Assembly: GCA_017562135.1 (NCBI GenBank)
Contig: QEYB01001105.1
Span: 1 to 64,000, forward strand
Direction: 5' to 3'
DNA length: 64,000 nucleotides
Origin: Dipylidium caninum
Taxonomy: Eukaryota; Platyhelminthes; Cestoda; Cyclophyllidea; Dipylidiidae
Shown in pieces: positions 11,817-20,905 of this stretch. Below the pieces are notes generated by a model that saw nothing but the letters and a program-made list of their open reading frames with translations, searched no databases and had not been told where the DNA came from. Each line of letters opens with the position of its first letter. Within the stretch, counting starts at the first letter, position 1. Both the position numbers and the translations under genes were made by a program.

Positions 11817-12189
11817 GGGGAGGTTGGCGGTAAAGCGGCACACTGGCACCTCGTGGAGGGTGAGCGTTTCGTGGTCTGCTGTATCGACACAAGCAGTCGA
11901 CCCAGTTCACGTCGCCGTGCAAACCGCGGTGCGGTGGCCACCAGGTATGGCAACAATCAACAGTTTTCGCTGTAATGTAGTTGTTGTGGTAGTCCTCCTG
12001 GTTAAACGCGAATGATTGTCTTCCGGTGGTAAATCTCCCCTATCGTCTGCAAGTGGCTCCCTATGACAGGCCACGTAGACGCACTAGCATCTCCTCCCTT
12101 CTTGTCAGAAACAGCCATTTGATGGTGTCTGAGTGGCGTTTCGCAACGTGTCTTTCATCGCCTGTGGCATTCGCTTCGCAACTACATCT

Positions 12190-12740
12190 GCCCCGGAGAG
12201 CCCCGGAGAAGAGCCCTCGTCGACGTCTACTTAACAGGCCTCATTCTCGGAGCTCCGCTTCGTCATCTCCACTCAAAGGCACTGGCACCACACTCGGGTA
12301 AGAAGGAATCATCGCAGTGCTGCTCACCCACTCCCCTCCTGTCCGCCAGTAGTCAAGTTTTCCACACGACTCTCTCGGGGATGGCAAAGCAGTTGGTTCG
12401 ACATTCACTGGCAGAGTGCGGTGTTGTGTGAGCTTTTAGTGCATGAGTTTGGGGATTCTTTAGTGTACCGTGCGGTTTAGTGCATTGCTCATCGTCAACG
12501 CGTGTGGTTTCCGTTGGGCGACAAGTGGCTTTCTGTGGTGGTTTGTTGCAAACTGAAAGCCACTCAACATTTCCATCTACACTGCCAACGCTGAGCTTCC
12601 AACCACCTGAGGAGGCTTTCACGCCCCATCATGTTAGTCTCCGCTCATCACGCGAACCATCGTAATGAGACTAGGACATCAGGCACTTTTCTGCCTTTGG
12701 GCTGCCTCCATATCGTCTAAGCTGATGTCACACAGGCCAG
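12190..12740 (+). repeat. Copy of the 57,220-57,735 segment
   Basis: It is collinear with 57,220-57,735 and partly with 22,000-22,500 and 39,530-39,800. The junction with the amplicon copy on the left lies in repeated GCCCCGGAGA. No gene is supported. Confidence 0.55.
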
Positions 12741-12998
12741 CGGGACATGGCGGTGCATTTGAGGCAGAATTTCTCTCAGTCGCCAAATCCTCGTCAGCGG
12801 ATGCGAGAGACTTTTAATGGTGAATTCTCCCCTATCGTCTGCAATTGGCTCGTCATGATAGGCACATGACGGATTCAAGTCGACCGTAGCGATCGCCGGC
12901 TGGCGTCAAGAGAGAATCACTGGCTCATGAGGGAGACCACTTGACATTCTCTCAATTACAAAGCCTCCACCCAAACCACCCCCAAATTGCACAGGCAA
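12741..12998 (+). repeat. Left inverted repeat bounding the E1/A1 block
   Basis: It is complementary to 17,807-18,050 and matches both arms around 57,989-62,769. It starts beside GATGTCACACA, where other copies carry a CA microsatellite. The family element CAGAATTTCTCTCAG (12,765-12,779) is inside, in the orientation opposite to the following gene E1. Confidence 0.7.
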
Positions 12999-13086
12999 AT
13001 GCCTCCACGGGCTACCAATTGTGTCATTTTACTACAAACCTCTCCTATGAAAGCAACCTCATCGCGTCACGAGGAAAGACGTCGAA

Positions 13087-13262
13087 ATAAACTTTGCGGC
13101 CCTGTTCCTTTTTTCCTCCTCGTAGGTGACACTGCTCGGTGCCGCTAAATTTCAAAAAACTTCCATAGCGCCCGTAGGAGGATGCCGGAGCGAGAACGAT
13201 GCTCGGTGCAGCCTTCGGGGAAGATGGAAAGAGCCAACGCACTCGGCCTCGCTCTGATGTAA
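13087..13262 (+). pseudogene. Secreted-peptide family class E, copy E1
   Basis: The leader and coding region align with classes A and D, but the TATA box reads TATGAAAG (13,046-13,053) and the start codon is ATA (13,087). The signal region continues NFAALFLF-like with indels. The RMPERERC-like and GEDGK-like parts of the tail are present in shifted frames, ending at TAA (13,260-13,262). Lost start and weakened TATA make it a pseudogene. Confidence 0.5.
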
Positions 13263-14094
13263 CTCCTTTTGATAGACATGCAAACTTTTCACGTTCCATT
13301 GGGTGGCCCCACCCAATGGATTCCTCCTCCTCTTCACTCGCCTTGAGGAGTTAGCAACGCATGTACAATCATGAGCTCTCGTTAGGTGAGGGAATTTTTA
13401 AGACCACCTGGAGGCTTAAGCGTCGGAGTTAGTGGTAGGTCTACGTACAACTGTGTGAGTGCCGTCCACGGTCGGAGGCGACATTCTGCTCTGATAGCAT
13501 CCCCTTGCGCTTGGCAAATAGAGTGGAGAACCCGATCGGACCAATGCTGTCGGACAACATGGGAGAGGCGCTAAGACGTGGTAGGACTGGCCCCCTTCCG
13601 GTAATATTCATTGCCAGCTGAGAAGTGTGGAAGCTGCTGGAGCAAACCAAGCGACGTGAACTGGGAAGCGGGGAAGAGGGCTTGACGAAGAGTAAGATGA
13701 TCGTCTTCCCTGCCTAGCACAGTACTTTTGGTCGCAATAAGAGTCTAACCTGTTGTCCTCGGAGTCACTGGAGTGCAATGGGAGCGTGCAGAGGCCGCGA
13801 CAATGCTACTGCCGATATGACTGTGACTGACACAAACACCGATTTGAAGCAGCCACGTGGCTTTCGAGTCAGAACAACTTTCTGCAGGGAGGTAGGCCGA
13901 AGTGAGATCATTTGGCCACTTGGCGTCGTCAGGGCTGTCTGTGGACTGACGCGCTCTTCCGCTGATCATACGAGAGTAATGTCGTCTAGACAGTCTAAGA
14001 CAAGGTAGATGGGAGGAGGACAGAGTGTCCATGTGGTCGTCTTCCAGTCAGTCCGCCCTCCCCTTAGCACTCGAGTCTTCATGCGATCCTCGTA

Positions 14095-14128
14095 CCCGCA
14101 TCCGCATCCTCATCCGCATCCGCATCCA
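14095..14128 (+). repeat. (CCGCAT)n microsatellite
   Basis: About five imperfect hexamer units. It is also present at 25,827-25,862 and 43,478-43,513, and as its complement at 61,641-61,676. Confidence 0.8.
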
Positions 14129-14294
14129 CAATCCAAAGATTATAGACGACAGGTGACATCTTGAGAGATGAATAGAAAGCTGGATGGACCGTTCCCATCT
14201 GCCTGGGTAGATGCAAGAACACCTAAAGGGGAGGAAAGGCTTGGTGGAAGGACTGAGTACAATTGTCTAGGTGCCGTCCACAGCCGCCTGAGTA

Positions 14295-14678
14295 CTATGT
14301 CGGTCGGAGGCGATATTCTGCTCTGATAGCATCCGTTGGTGTGTGCGTGATGCCGCTAAAAACCAAGGCCTCCCCAGCGCGAGTAGAGAAATACCGGTTT
14401 TTTGGCAGTCCACTTAAGTTACTAGGACATACATTAAGGGCAACAATTAGATGCCAGTTCGTTCCACTGCTATTCTCGCTTCTTGCTTCCGTTGGGAAGA
14501 AGAAGTCAGAGTCGGTGGCAACCACCATGAGAGGTCGCTGTGATTGACAATAACGAATCATGCGGCATGCCACACCAACACTAAATCCGCATCGGTCCAT
14601 TTTGAGTTTAAGTTTAAGTGGAGCGGCGTGACACGTGTTTCGTGAAGCTCCAGGCGTCTCACCGAAATGCAAATGCAT
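14295..14678 (-). CDS. Unrecognised ORF-H, 127 residues
   Basis: The frame is ATG-led, with a second in-frame ATG at 14,600 starting MDRCGFSVGVACRMIRYCQ. It contains VVATDSDFFFPTEA and SSGTNWHLIVALNVC, which read like ordinary protein. No family is recognised. Just upstream on the same strand an open frame ends LRQNDLNAINIVK at a GTGAGC donor. Removing the 30 bases to ACAG (about 14,685-14,714) would join that frame to this ORF in phase. An intact 127-codon copy is at 61,090. The copies at 26,030 and 43,680 are altered. The evidence for function is weak, because the frame overlaps a class A promoter neighbourhood. Confidence 0.3.
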   Translation of the reverse strand: MHLHFGETPGASRNTCHAAPLKLKLKMDRCGFSVGVACRMIRYCQSQRPLMVVATDSDFFFPTEARSENSSGTNWHLIVALNVCPSNLSGLPKNRYFSTRAGEALVFSGITHTPTDAIRAEYRLRPT

Positions 14679-14990
14679 GCTGCTGTCTGTAAAGTTTAGA
14701 TTCTAAGCTCACTTGACAATATTAATGGCATTCAGATCATTCTGCCTCAAGAAGCCTCCTACCACCTCGGCAGATGAAGATTTCGTGGCTGATTGCAATC
14801 CTGCATCAAGTAAACTAGCATGTCTCGTTGACCTGGGTCGCTTCGCCTTTAGCCAGAACGATGCTGTTTGACAGCCCAATGACAGCAGAACATGCACACA
14901 CGCCAGTTGTTTTGTCGCCCTCATCAGCAAAGCCGAAATGTGTGGATTGTTGCACCACGTGGTGGTCACCTCACCGAGACCAAGCTAGAA

Positions 14991-15095
14991 ATGTGAACTG
15001 GACCGTCGACTTGCCGCGACAGAGCAGAGAACGAGGCGGTGACCCTCCAAGTGCTATTCAATTTTCCACTCTGCCGACAAACTCTCCTATAAAAG
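14991..15095 (+). promoter_or_regulatory. Core promoter of A1
   Basis: TATAAAAG is at 15,088-15,095. The family element, here ATGTGAACTGGACCG (from about 14,991), lies about 85 bp upstream, the same spacing as the stronger version GCGACGTGAACTGGG in class B. The expected transcription start is near 15,118, which leaves a leader of about 15 bases before the ATG at 15,133. Confidence 0.5.
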
Positions 15096-15132
15096 CGACT
15101 TCATGGCAGCACGAACGAAGACAGACGTTGAC

Positions 15133-15330
15133 ATGCACTTTGTGGCCCTCTTTCTTCTCTTTCTCCTCGCGAGTGCCACTCATGCCTGCTTGGGGGGCAG
15201 ACGTGTGAGGGTCTCCTCCAGAGCGGATGATTCTGGTGAAGGAAGGAGGATGGTGGAGGGAGGAAGACGCTCGGCGCACCACTCGAGGGAGATGGAAACC
15301 GTCAGCATACTCGGCTCTGCCTTGATGTAA
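15133..15330 (+). CDS. Secreted peptide precursor, class A, copy A1 (intact)
   Basis: A precursor of 65 residues. Residues 1-18 (MHFVALFLLFLLASATHA) form a signal peptide with a THA cleavage site. The mature part starts at Cys19, the only cysteine. GRR occurs at 22-24, 37-39 and 44-46; Gly-Arg-Arg is a classic site for prohormone cleavage and C-terminal amidation, which is inference here. The tail is SAHHSREMETVSILGSALM and shares RRSA....EME with class B. The upstream in-frame ATG at 15,103 is only 15 bp from TATA, so it precedes the likely transcription start and was rejected. AATAAA follows 51 bp after the stop. It is intronless. This is the only class A copy with TATA, frame and AATAAA all intact. 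Function unknown. Confidence 0.6.
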   Translation: MHFVALFLLFLLASATHACLGGRRVRVSSRADDSGEGRRMVEGGRRSAHHSREMETVSILGSALM

Positions 15331-15380
15331 TTACTCCCCACTTGATTGCCATTCGACGCATTCGCTCTCCTCCGCTTCTT

Positions 15381-15386
15381 AATAAA
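15381..15386 (+). terminator. Poly(A) signal of A1
   Basis: AATAAA, 51 bp after the TAA. A2 and A3 have lost it. Confidence 0.55.
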
Positions 15387-17806
15387 AGTGGCTGCCATTG
15401 GTCTTGCGTTTGCGATGCTTTATCGTCGAGTTGGTTGGGCGGACAAACTTATTCAGCCTGCAAACTCTACTGAGGAGGTCTCAAGCGGCAGTCTTGAGCA
15501 AATTTCTTCTCCCCACTTCAAATAATCGCACGGAGTGGAGGGCGAGTTGAGGCGAAGCGTGATAGGCAGCAACTTCTCGGTTGTTTCGGTTGCCGCGTCA
15601 TGCCATCGCGTGTGCAGAGGTCGGTGGGGCTAAGGAGGCTGTGAGATTGTTGTTCCAGAGCTTTCTTGCCTAAATCAACCGTTAACAAGTGATTCCACTC
15701 TTAAAGAAACTCCCTCGGTAGGCTCCTACGTGGCTGTTGAGACTCGGGCACTGTGTAAGTTACATCGAAAGGTTTCGAAAAAATACTTTGTCTAACATTG
15801 GAACCTCAGTAATAGGTTTCTTATTCGTTGGAGGGGAGAATGCAAAAGCATGCTTCTGGGAGATTTGAAAGCCTTCAGCACGCGATGGAATGGTTGTGTA
15901 TGTTGTATTACAAGGTTGGATGACTTCAGCACCTCTAATTAGTCCACAAGCTGCCGGTTATGATTTAATTTTGCTTCCTCACACTGCATCCTCTTGAGGA
16001 TTTCCAGTTCTGCTCAGTAATCATAAAAGTCCACGCCTCTCGACAACTTCAGGGAGCGTGTAGATAATCAACAAACTAAGAATTTTTATAACGAAGTTGA
16101 GGGCGTTAACTCTCATTACCTCATGGCATTTCTGGTGGTTATCAGGGGAAATTAACTAAGACAATGACAAGTATACTTTTCTGCCCAAGAAGAGAAGAAA
16201 ACCAACACAAATCCCGATTAGTGAACACAAAAAGTGCACAATCAAAGGAGAATTCACCTTCCACTCAATGCAACGGTAACGTCGATTTCTCTTTTTTTGT
16301 AAAAAATTTGCGACAGTGGCAACTCGGGTTCAAGATTGGGGAGAACAATTGTCCCGGTGGAGGCTTTGTGTCTCTTGTCCGAGCACAACTACGGTGATTG
16401 GAATATGCTAGGCTGGGAAACACGTCAGCATGACGAGGGTGACATGTGGAATACGGAAATGGAACAGGAAAAGTGTGTGGACCACACTTCTTGCAGTGAT
16501 ATTGGCAGTAAAATGGCAATTTCCGGTGTTGTATACCTTTCGATCGCCCAAATTTCACCTCGATGTGAATGTGAATTCTAGCTGAGTTCCGAAACAGGGG
16601 GAAAAAGGTACTGTCTTTTGCCAAGGCGGGACAGCTTCTGGTCAAATTCTTATAAAAAATTAGAGAGCTGATTCCCTCTCTATGAACTTATACCAGTTTG
16701 TCAAGTAAAATTAAGGGTCTTAAGCACTTTTAAGACTAATCCACTCAAATATATGCAGGAGGCAAGGAAGTAGAAGTGGCAATTGAGAGGTCAAGGCAAA
16801 GGAGTTAAATTTCCCGAGGAGGAGGAGTGCTTGAGCCCAAACATAATTTGCCACCCGGGGAACAGGGGGAAGGCGGCGGAGGGCCCTGTTTTGGAGGGTA
16901 CTCGAGAGGCGAAAGACGCGAAGACAAACGCACGAATCACCAAATGTCTGGTCATAGCCAAGAATCCCTCGCCCGGATTTGCCTCTAATCCCGTTAGAGC
17001 GTTCAAGGCGTGTATGTGTGTGTGGCGGGCAAAGGAGGCGGGGTCCCCGTGTGCGTGCATGTGCGTGTTTACGTGAACAAAAGGGTGTGTTTGTGTGCAA
17101 AGGACTAATTTACACCTGCGCGGCAGACTGATTAATGAATATGCTCACAAAAATATCACCACAATAGCCAAACCAAAACATCCCAGGCTAAGCACATCGC
17201 CTCTGTCCCACCGCACACGCACACACCATCCACGCATGGTTGCCGTGACACTTGGACGAGATTCAGACGTGGAGGCAACACCACTTCATGCCTGAGTCCC
17301 GATGATTGCGGCTTCAGTCTTCTCCCCCCCCCCCCCCCCGATTAAGCAGGTGTTCACTCCGTCATACGGTTGGCAACGTATCACACACATCCACCGTTCC
17401 CATGTCAGTGACGAGTTAGTTTCCTCAGAGTTTGACTCGAGTTCTCGTTGTTCGATATGTCTATGGCCAAACAATGCCATGTCAATGCCATTTCTCTGTT
17501 GAAAGAATGTAATGTTTTAGAAGCTTAAGCGGATGCGCAGCCCAACATTAGGTGGGCACTCCACAAGCTTTGGGTCAGTGAGGACGCGCAGGCGGTGGGA
17601 GTCCACATACACACAGTTGTTTCAGTCACGTTGGGTGCTCGCAAGCGAGTAAAGGAAGTCTCGAGTTCTTTTCCTTTGGAGTCCAATCTCCTTCGACTTG
17701 ACTATTTAGATGGAAATTGCGGGAGGCAACTTCCCACCACTGTCCTTCTCTTCTCCTCCCTAGGCGGGTGGAGTGCAATTGAAAAACAGAGGGTAAGCGT
17801 GATGTC
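15387..17806. other. Unique part of the invertible block
   Basis: It is found only here and inverted at about 57,989-60,383. The first 200 bp continue the family 3-prime flank (ACTTCTCGGTTGTTTC near 15,570). The rest is A+T-richer and holds no recognised gene. A minus-strand frame of 126 residues (16,265-16,645), with CQYHCKKCGPH and further Cys/His, is kept almost whole at 59,144-59,536. The two copies differ by one A at its end. I could not assign it. Confidence 0.4.
17324..17339 (+). repeat. Poly-C run
   Basis: Sixteen C in a row. The inverted copy at 58,455-58,469 has fifteen G. Confidence 0.85.
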
Positions 17807-18050
17807 ATTTGCCTGTACAATTTGGGAGTGGTTTGGATGGAGGCTTTGTAATTGAGAAATGTCAAGTGGCCTCCCTCATGAGCCAGTGATTCTCTCTTGA
17901 CGCCAGCCGGCGATCGCTACGGTCGACTTGAATCCGTCATGTGCCTATCATGACGAGCCAATTGCAGACGATAGGGGAGAATTCACCATTAAAAGTCTCT
18001 CGCATCCGCTGACGAGGATTTGGCGACTGAGAGAAATTCTGCCTCAAATG
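17807..18050 (-). repeat. Right inverted repeat bounding the E1/A1 block
   Basis: It is complementary to 12,741-12,998 and includes the element CTGAGAGAAATTCTG at 18,027-18,041. It ends at CTCAAATGCA, where the sequence jumps to an unrelated inverted fragment. Confidence 0.7.
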
Positions 18051-18948
18051 CATGTCTCTCAATGCCAAAGTAGACGCATTAATAAACAATCCTGAAAGGT
18101 TAATTTCTACCGTTCAACCAGCAGTGCATGACAAGACACTTGTGAGACAATCAAGGCTGACCAGACATGCACTCCTGGCTGGCGAAGAGAGACTCGGCCA
18201 ACCGAGATGGCACCGCGTTCCCCTGCGAGGCTCATTGACTCCGACTCCGCCCGCGAAGGTGCTTGTGAGTGTTGCGGAGCCCGACTTTCGTCCTCGCCTC
18301 CTCTGCAATGGCTTTGAGTACTAGGGAGCGAATGACCAGTCGAGGGCATTCAAGTGGTCACGAAGTTTCTTGATCAAGTGAAGTTGTTCGGAAAAGAGAA
18401 GAAGGTAGGCAATTGACAATTAGTGTTGTGAGGAAAATTACAGGCTGACCCGCAAATGAGGGACGATTGTCGACTTTGCCACTCAGATGGTATCTCGTGG
18501 CGCTACCGCAACCTCTTTCTACCACGCAGTCCTCATCGTACAGTTCAGATGTTCCACGGGTCTCTCTACTAAGACCGGATGGCCAGAGGCCTCGTAAGAA
18601 TGCGAACTTTGTCAAAGTGTTCGCATCTTGTCGGGTGATGGGCCATCATCCGCTAATTTCCACTGATGTACTGCAGACTTGCAGTTGGAGGTTAATGTCA
18701 CACACGATGGACGACATGTTCTGAAGAGGCCACTTGGATATCATCACGTTGCAGACCTACGATTGACAGTTTTTGGTAAGCACGTAGGAGGTGCTCGTCT
18801 TCCACTCCTGTGAGTGGTTCCGCACTGAGTGCATCGTTACTCGGAGTGCAGCCTAAGAGACTTGGAGGGAATTCACAACCACCGGCTCTCGTTCACCAGC
18901 CCCAGGCGACTTTGCGCCGCCTCGCATCCGCTGACGAGGATTTGGCGA
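18051..18948 (-). repeat. Two fused inverted fragments
   Basis: 18,051 to about 18,410 is a minus-strand copy of roughly 33,495-33,850. At about 18,412 the sequence jumps to the complement of 36,035 and runs downward from there. No gene is seen. Frames of 60-90 codons are all short and shared with non-coding sister copies. Confidence 0.6.
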
Positions 18949-18963
18949 CTGAGAGAAATTCTG
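18949..18963 (+). promoter_or_regulatory. Conserved upstream element of B1
   Basis: CTGAGAGAAATTCTG, ending 259 bp before the TATA box. Confidence 0.4.
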
Positions 18964-19122
18964 TCCCAAATGCACCGCCATGTCCCGCTGGCCTGAGCGG
19001 CGTCGCCAGCAAAACAACACAATCACATGCACACACACGTCCCCTGTCTGCCACTGTCGTCGACAGAGTTGCAAAAATGTGGAGTGTTGCACGATGTGGT
19101 GGCAACCACACGAGGTCAGTCG

Positions 19123-19229
19123 GCGACGTGAACTGGGTCGAGCGCCTGTGCCGACAAAGCAGAGCACAAAGCGCTCACCTCCACGAGGTGCCCAGTGTGC
19201 CGCTTTACCGCCAACCTCCCCTATAAAAG
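19123..19229 (+). promoter_or_regulatory. Core promoter of B1
   Basis: GCGACGTGAACTGGG (19,123-19,137) lies 85 bp before TATAAAAG (19,222-19,229). The block between them (a CCGACAAAGCAGAGC stretch, then CGCTTTACCGCCAACCTC) is shared with classes D and F. Confidence 0.55.
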
Positions 19230-19261
19230 CGAGGCACGGCAACACGAAGGAAGACGTCGAC

Positions 19262-19456
19262 ATGCGCCTTCTGGCCCTGTTCCTTCTCTCTCACCTCGTG
19301 AGCGGCATTGATGCCTGCTCGCCACCACTCGACCCCAACGAATTCTCCAACGTGCGTAGTAGGATGCCGGAGCGAGAGAGACGCTCGGCGCAGCCCCTAG
19401 GGGAGATGGAGAAGGCCGACGTGATCAACGCGTCCGTGGCGCGACCTCGCCCCTGA
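19262..19456 (+). CDS. Secreted peptide precursor, class B, copy B1 (intact)
   Basis: A precursor of 64 residues. The signal peptide MRLLALFLLSHLVSGIDA is followed by Cys19, the only cysteine. The propeptide CSPPLDPNEFSNVRSRMPE leads into R38-E-R-R41, a furin-type site. The released tail would be SAQPLGEMEKADVINAS plus VARPRP, with one N-glycosylation sequon at Asn56-Ala-Ser. TATA (19,222), ATG and AATAAA (19,498) are all in place and no intron is needed. The translation is identical in B3 and B4. The shared RMxE..RRSA....EME links it to class A. No known family is recognised. A role as a secreted, possibly processed or disulfide-dimerised peptide is inference. Confidence 0.6.
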   Translation: MRLLALFLLSHLVSGIDACSPPLDPNEFSNVRSRMPERERRSAQPLGEMEKADVINASVARPRP

Positions 19457-19497
19457 TGCACTTGAGCCCATTCACTCTCCTCCTCCTTCCCCTCTTA

Positions 19498-19503
19498 AAT
19501 AAA
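19498..19503 (+). terminator. Poly(A) signal of B1
   Basis: AATAAA, 41 bp after the stop. A second AATAAA on the opposite strand (TTTATT at about 19,530-19,535) faces it 30 bp away. Confidence 0.55.
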
Positions 19504-20725
19504 GCTGCTGGTGTCGGTCTTGCTTGTGCACTTTATTGTCGCCAAGTCGGCAGGTGTACACGATTAATTTAAAGCGGTCTCTACACGAAGTGCGCAGTTA
19601 ATTTGCCCAATTTCAAATAGCCGCGTGGAAGTGGAGGGAGAAGGGAGCACACGAACACTGCCAAAGAAAGCTTTGGGATGCTTACAAAAAGAAAGTGGCT
19701 GAAACGCAGAAAGTCTGACAAAGTGGAACGCCGCCACAATCCCCGCTGCGATGACGGCGACGGTCGCACAGTCGAGGGAGGAGAGAGACGCAACACCAGA
19801 GTTGGCTCTCTCCTCAGTAAACATGTTGAAGTCGCGTTTCTCGCTCCAACTCCACAAATGAACAGTCGCAGTCGTAAGGGGAGAGAAGACCAGTCACATG
19901 AAGTGCGAAAAGGCCACATGGACATCGAGTGAGACACAGTGAATGAAAGACTATTTTCCACAAGTGAAAAATGATTTCTGCGTATTTTTGTGATGAATGT
20001 AACGGCGAAATTTGCCATCCACAATGCAGGCGGAAATTAGTTCGAGCGAAGCCTGTCGTTCTGCACAATTATTTCAGTAGTGCCACCTTCCTTCAACCAG
20101 CTCATTCGCGTCTGCCACCTGTGCGTCCCTTGAACCTCAACTCCGGCGCACATCTGCCAGTCCTTCGTTTTCAGTGTCTTCACTTCTACTTGCCCTCCGC
20201 TCCTGCTGCAAATTCTCCTCAGCTTGGTGCACTTCCTCCTCCCTTCTTCTGATGGAGAAAAGGACCTGCTTCTCCTTGCAACGCTTTCCTGTTCACATGC
20301 ACAAAGCTGCGTCTTCTCAACCAACGGTGGCACCCTCCTTTAAGGCTACCGTGGACGTCTGTTCTTTTGTCCAGACGAGATGGATGATTTCTATAGGGTA
20401 TTTTTTGGTCTCCCGCCGGAGAGCAGAGTCTATTTACGTTGGTTAAAGTAGTCACAGCTAAGAGGAAATTGGCACGAAAACAGTTTATGTGGCAGTGGCA
20501 GTGGGCAGTGGCAGTGTTCATGTGCTCCTTGTGGGGATTTGAATTGAGAAGAAGAAAGTTACTGAAGACCGTCAGTAGAGAACTTCCGGAGGATTTGTGA
20601 CTGTCTGACTAGATTTGTCCGGCCCTCCGACCACTCGACAAAGGCAGCAAACACGACGCCGATATAAAGATGTTTGTTTAAGAAGGGAGGAGACCGAATA
20701 GTCTGTATGCGTCTCAAATGGGAAA
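19504..20725. repeat. Junction between inverted B1 fragment and amplicon copy I
   Basis: From 19,504 to about 20,040 the sequence is the complement of 34,390-34,940. From 20,040 it runs forward like 37,580. The changeover lies inside an inverted repeat (33,970-34,430 against 37,570-38,000), which marks a recombination point. No gene is seen. Confidence 0.6.
20489..20516 (+). repeat. (GTGGCA)n microsatellite, copy I
   Basis: One unit shorter than in the other copies, with an extra G. Confidence 0.8.
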
Positions 20726-20905
20726 TCACATCAGAGCGAGGGCTGATTCCATCTTCCCCAAAGGCTGCACCGAGTGTCTTCCTGCTCTGGCATCCTCCCT
20801 CCGTGTGCTGTTGATGTCCTTGAAAGTTCAATGGCATCGAGCAGGTATCGGCATTACTTACGAGGAGAGAAGGAGAAAGAGAAGGAACAGGGCCACAACG
20901 TGCAT
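20726..20905 (-). pseudogene. Secreted-peptide family class D, copy D2
   Basis: As D1: TATAAAAG (20,939-20,946), ATG (20,905), then a stop after MHVVALFLLFLLLSS because of the 8-bp expansion. It has one additional C (CATCCTCCCTCC) relative to D1, D3 and D4. Confidence 0.5.

Larger units (their letters stand above)
4555..12180 (+). repeat. Partial forward copy of the 17.65-kb amplicon
   Basis: This stretch is collinear with about 30,480-38,870, at an offset near 26,680 over 8,200-11,800. It carries more indels than the two complete amplicons, and it has lost material around 7,560-8,050. It ends at about 12,185, where the segment matching 38,880-39,515 is missing and sequence like 39,520 follows. 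Confidence 0.75.
13263..15087. other. E1-to-A1 spacer
   Basis: It is shared by all four E/A blocks (also 24,997-26,820, 42,649-44,473 and inverted at 60,682-62,508). It holds a CCGCAT microsatellite, the minus-strand ORF-H (14,295-14,678), a minus-strand 95-residue frame (13,745-14,032), and the class A promoter at its right end. A stretch near 13,600-13,740 is a diverged inverted relative of about 29,830-30,020. Confidence 0.45.

Noticed and set aside
11356..11817. Frame beginning with Ala-Val repeats
   Set aside because: It is produced by the GTGGCA microsatellite and starts at GTG.
14095..14128. Telomere-like or CRISPR-like short repeat
   Set aside because: CCGCAT units are adjacent, imperfect and without spacers. 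It is a plain microsatellite.
15103..15330. Longer start for A1 at the upstream in-frame ATG (75 residues)
   Set aside because: That ATG is only 15 bp from the TATA box, upstream of the expected transcription start, and it would place a charged segment before the signal peptide.
12741..18050. DNA transposon with 250-bp terminal inverted repeats
   Set aside because: There is no transposase-like frame and no target-site duplication at the ends. The flanks are themselves parts of the amplified locus, so segmental inversion fits better.
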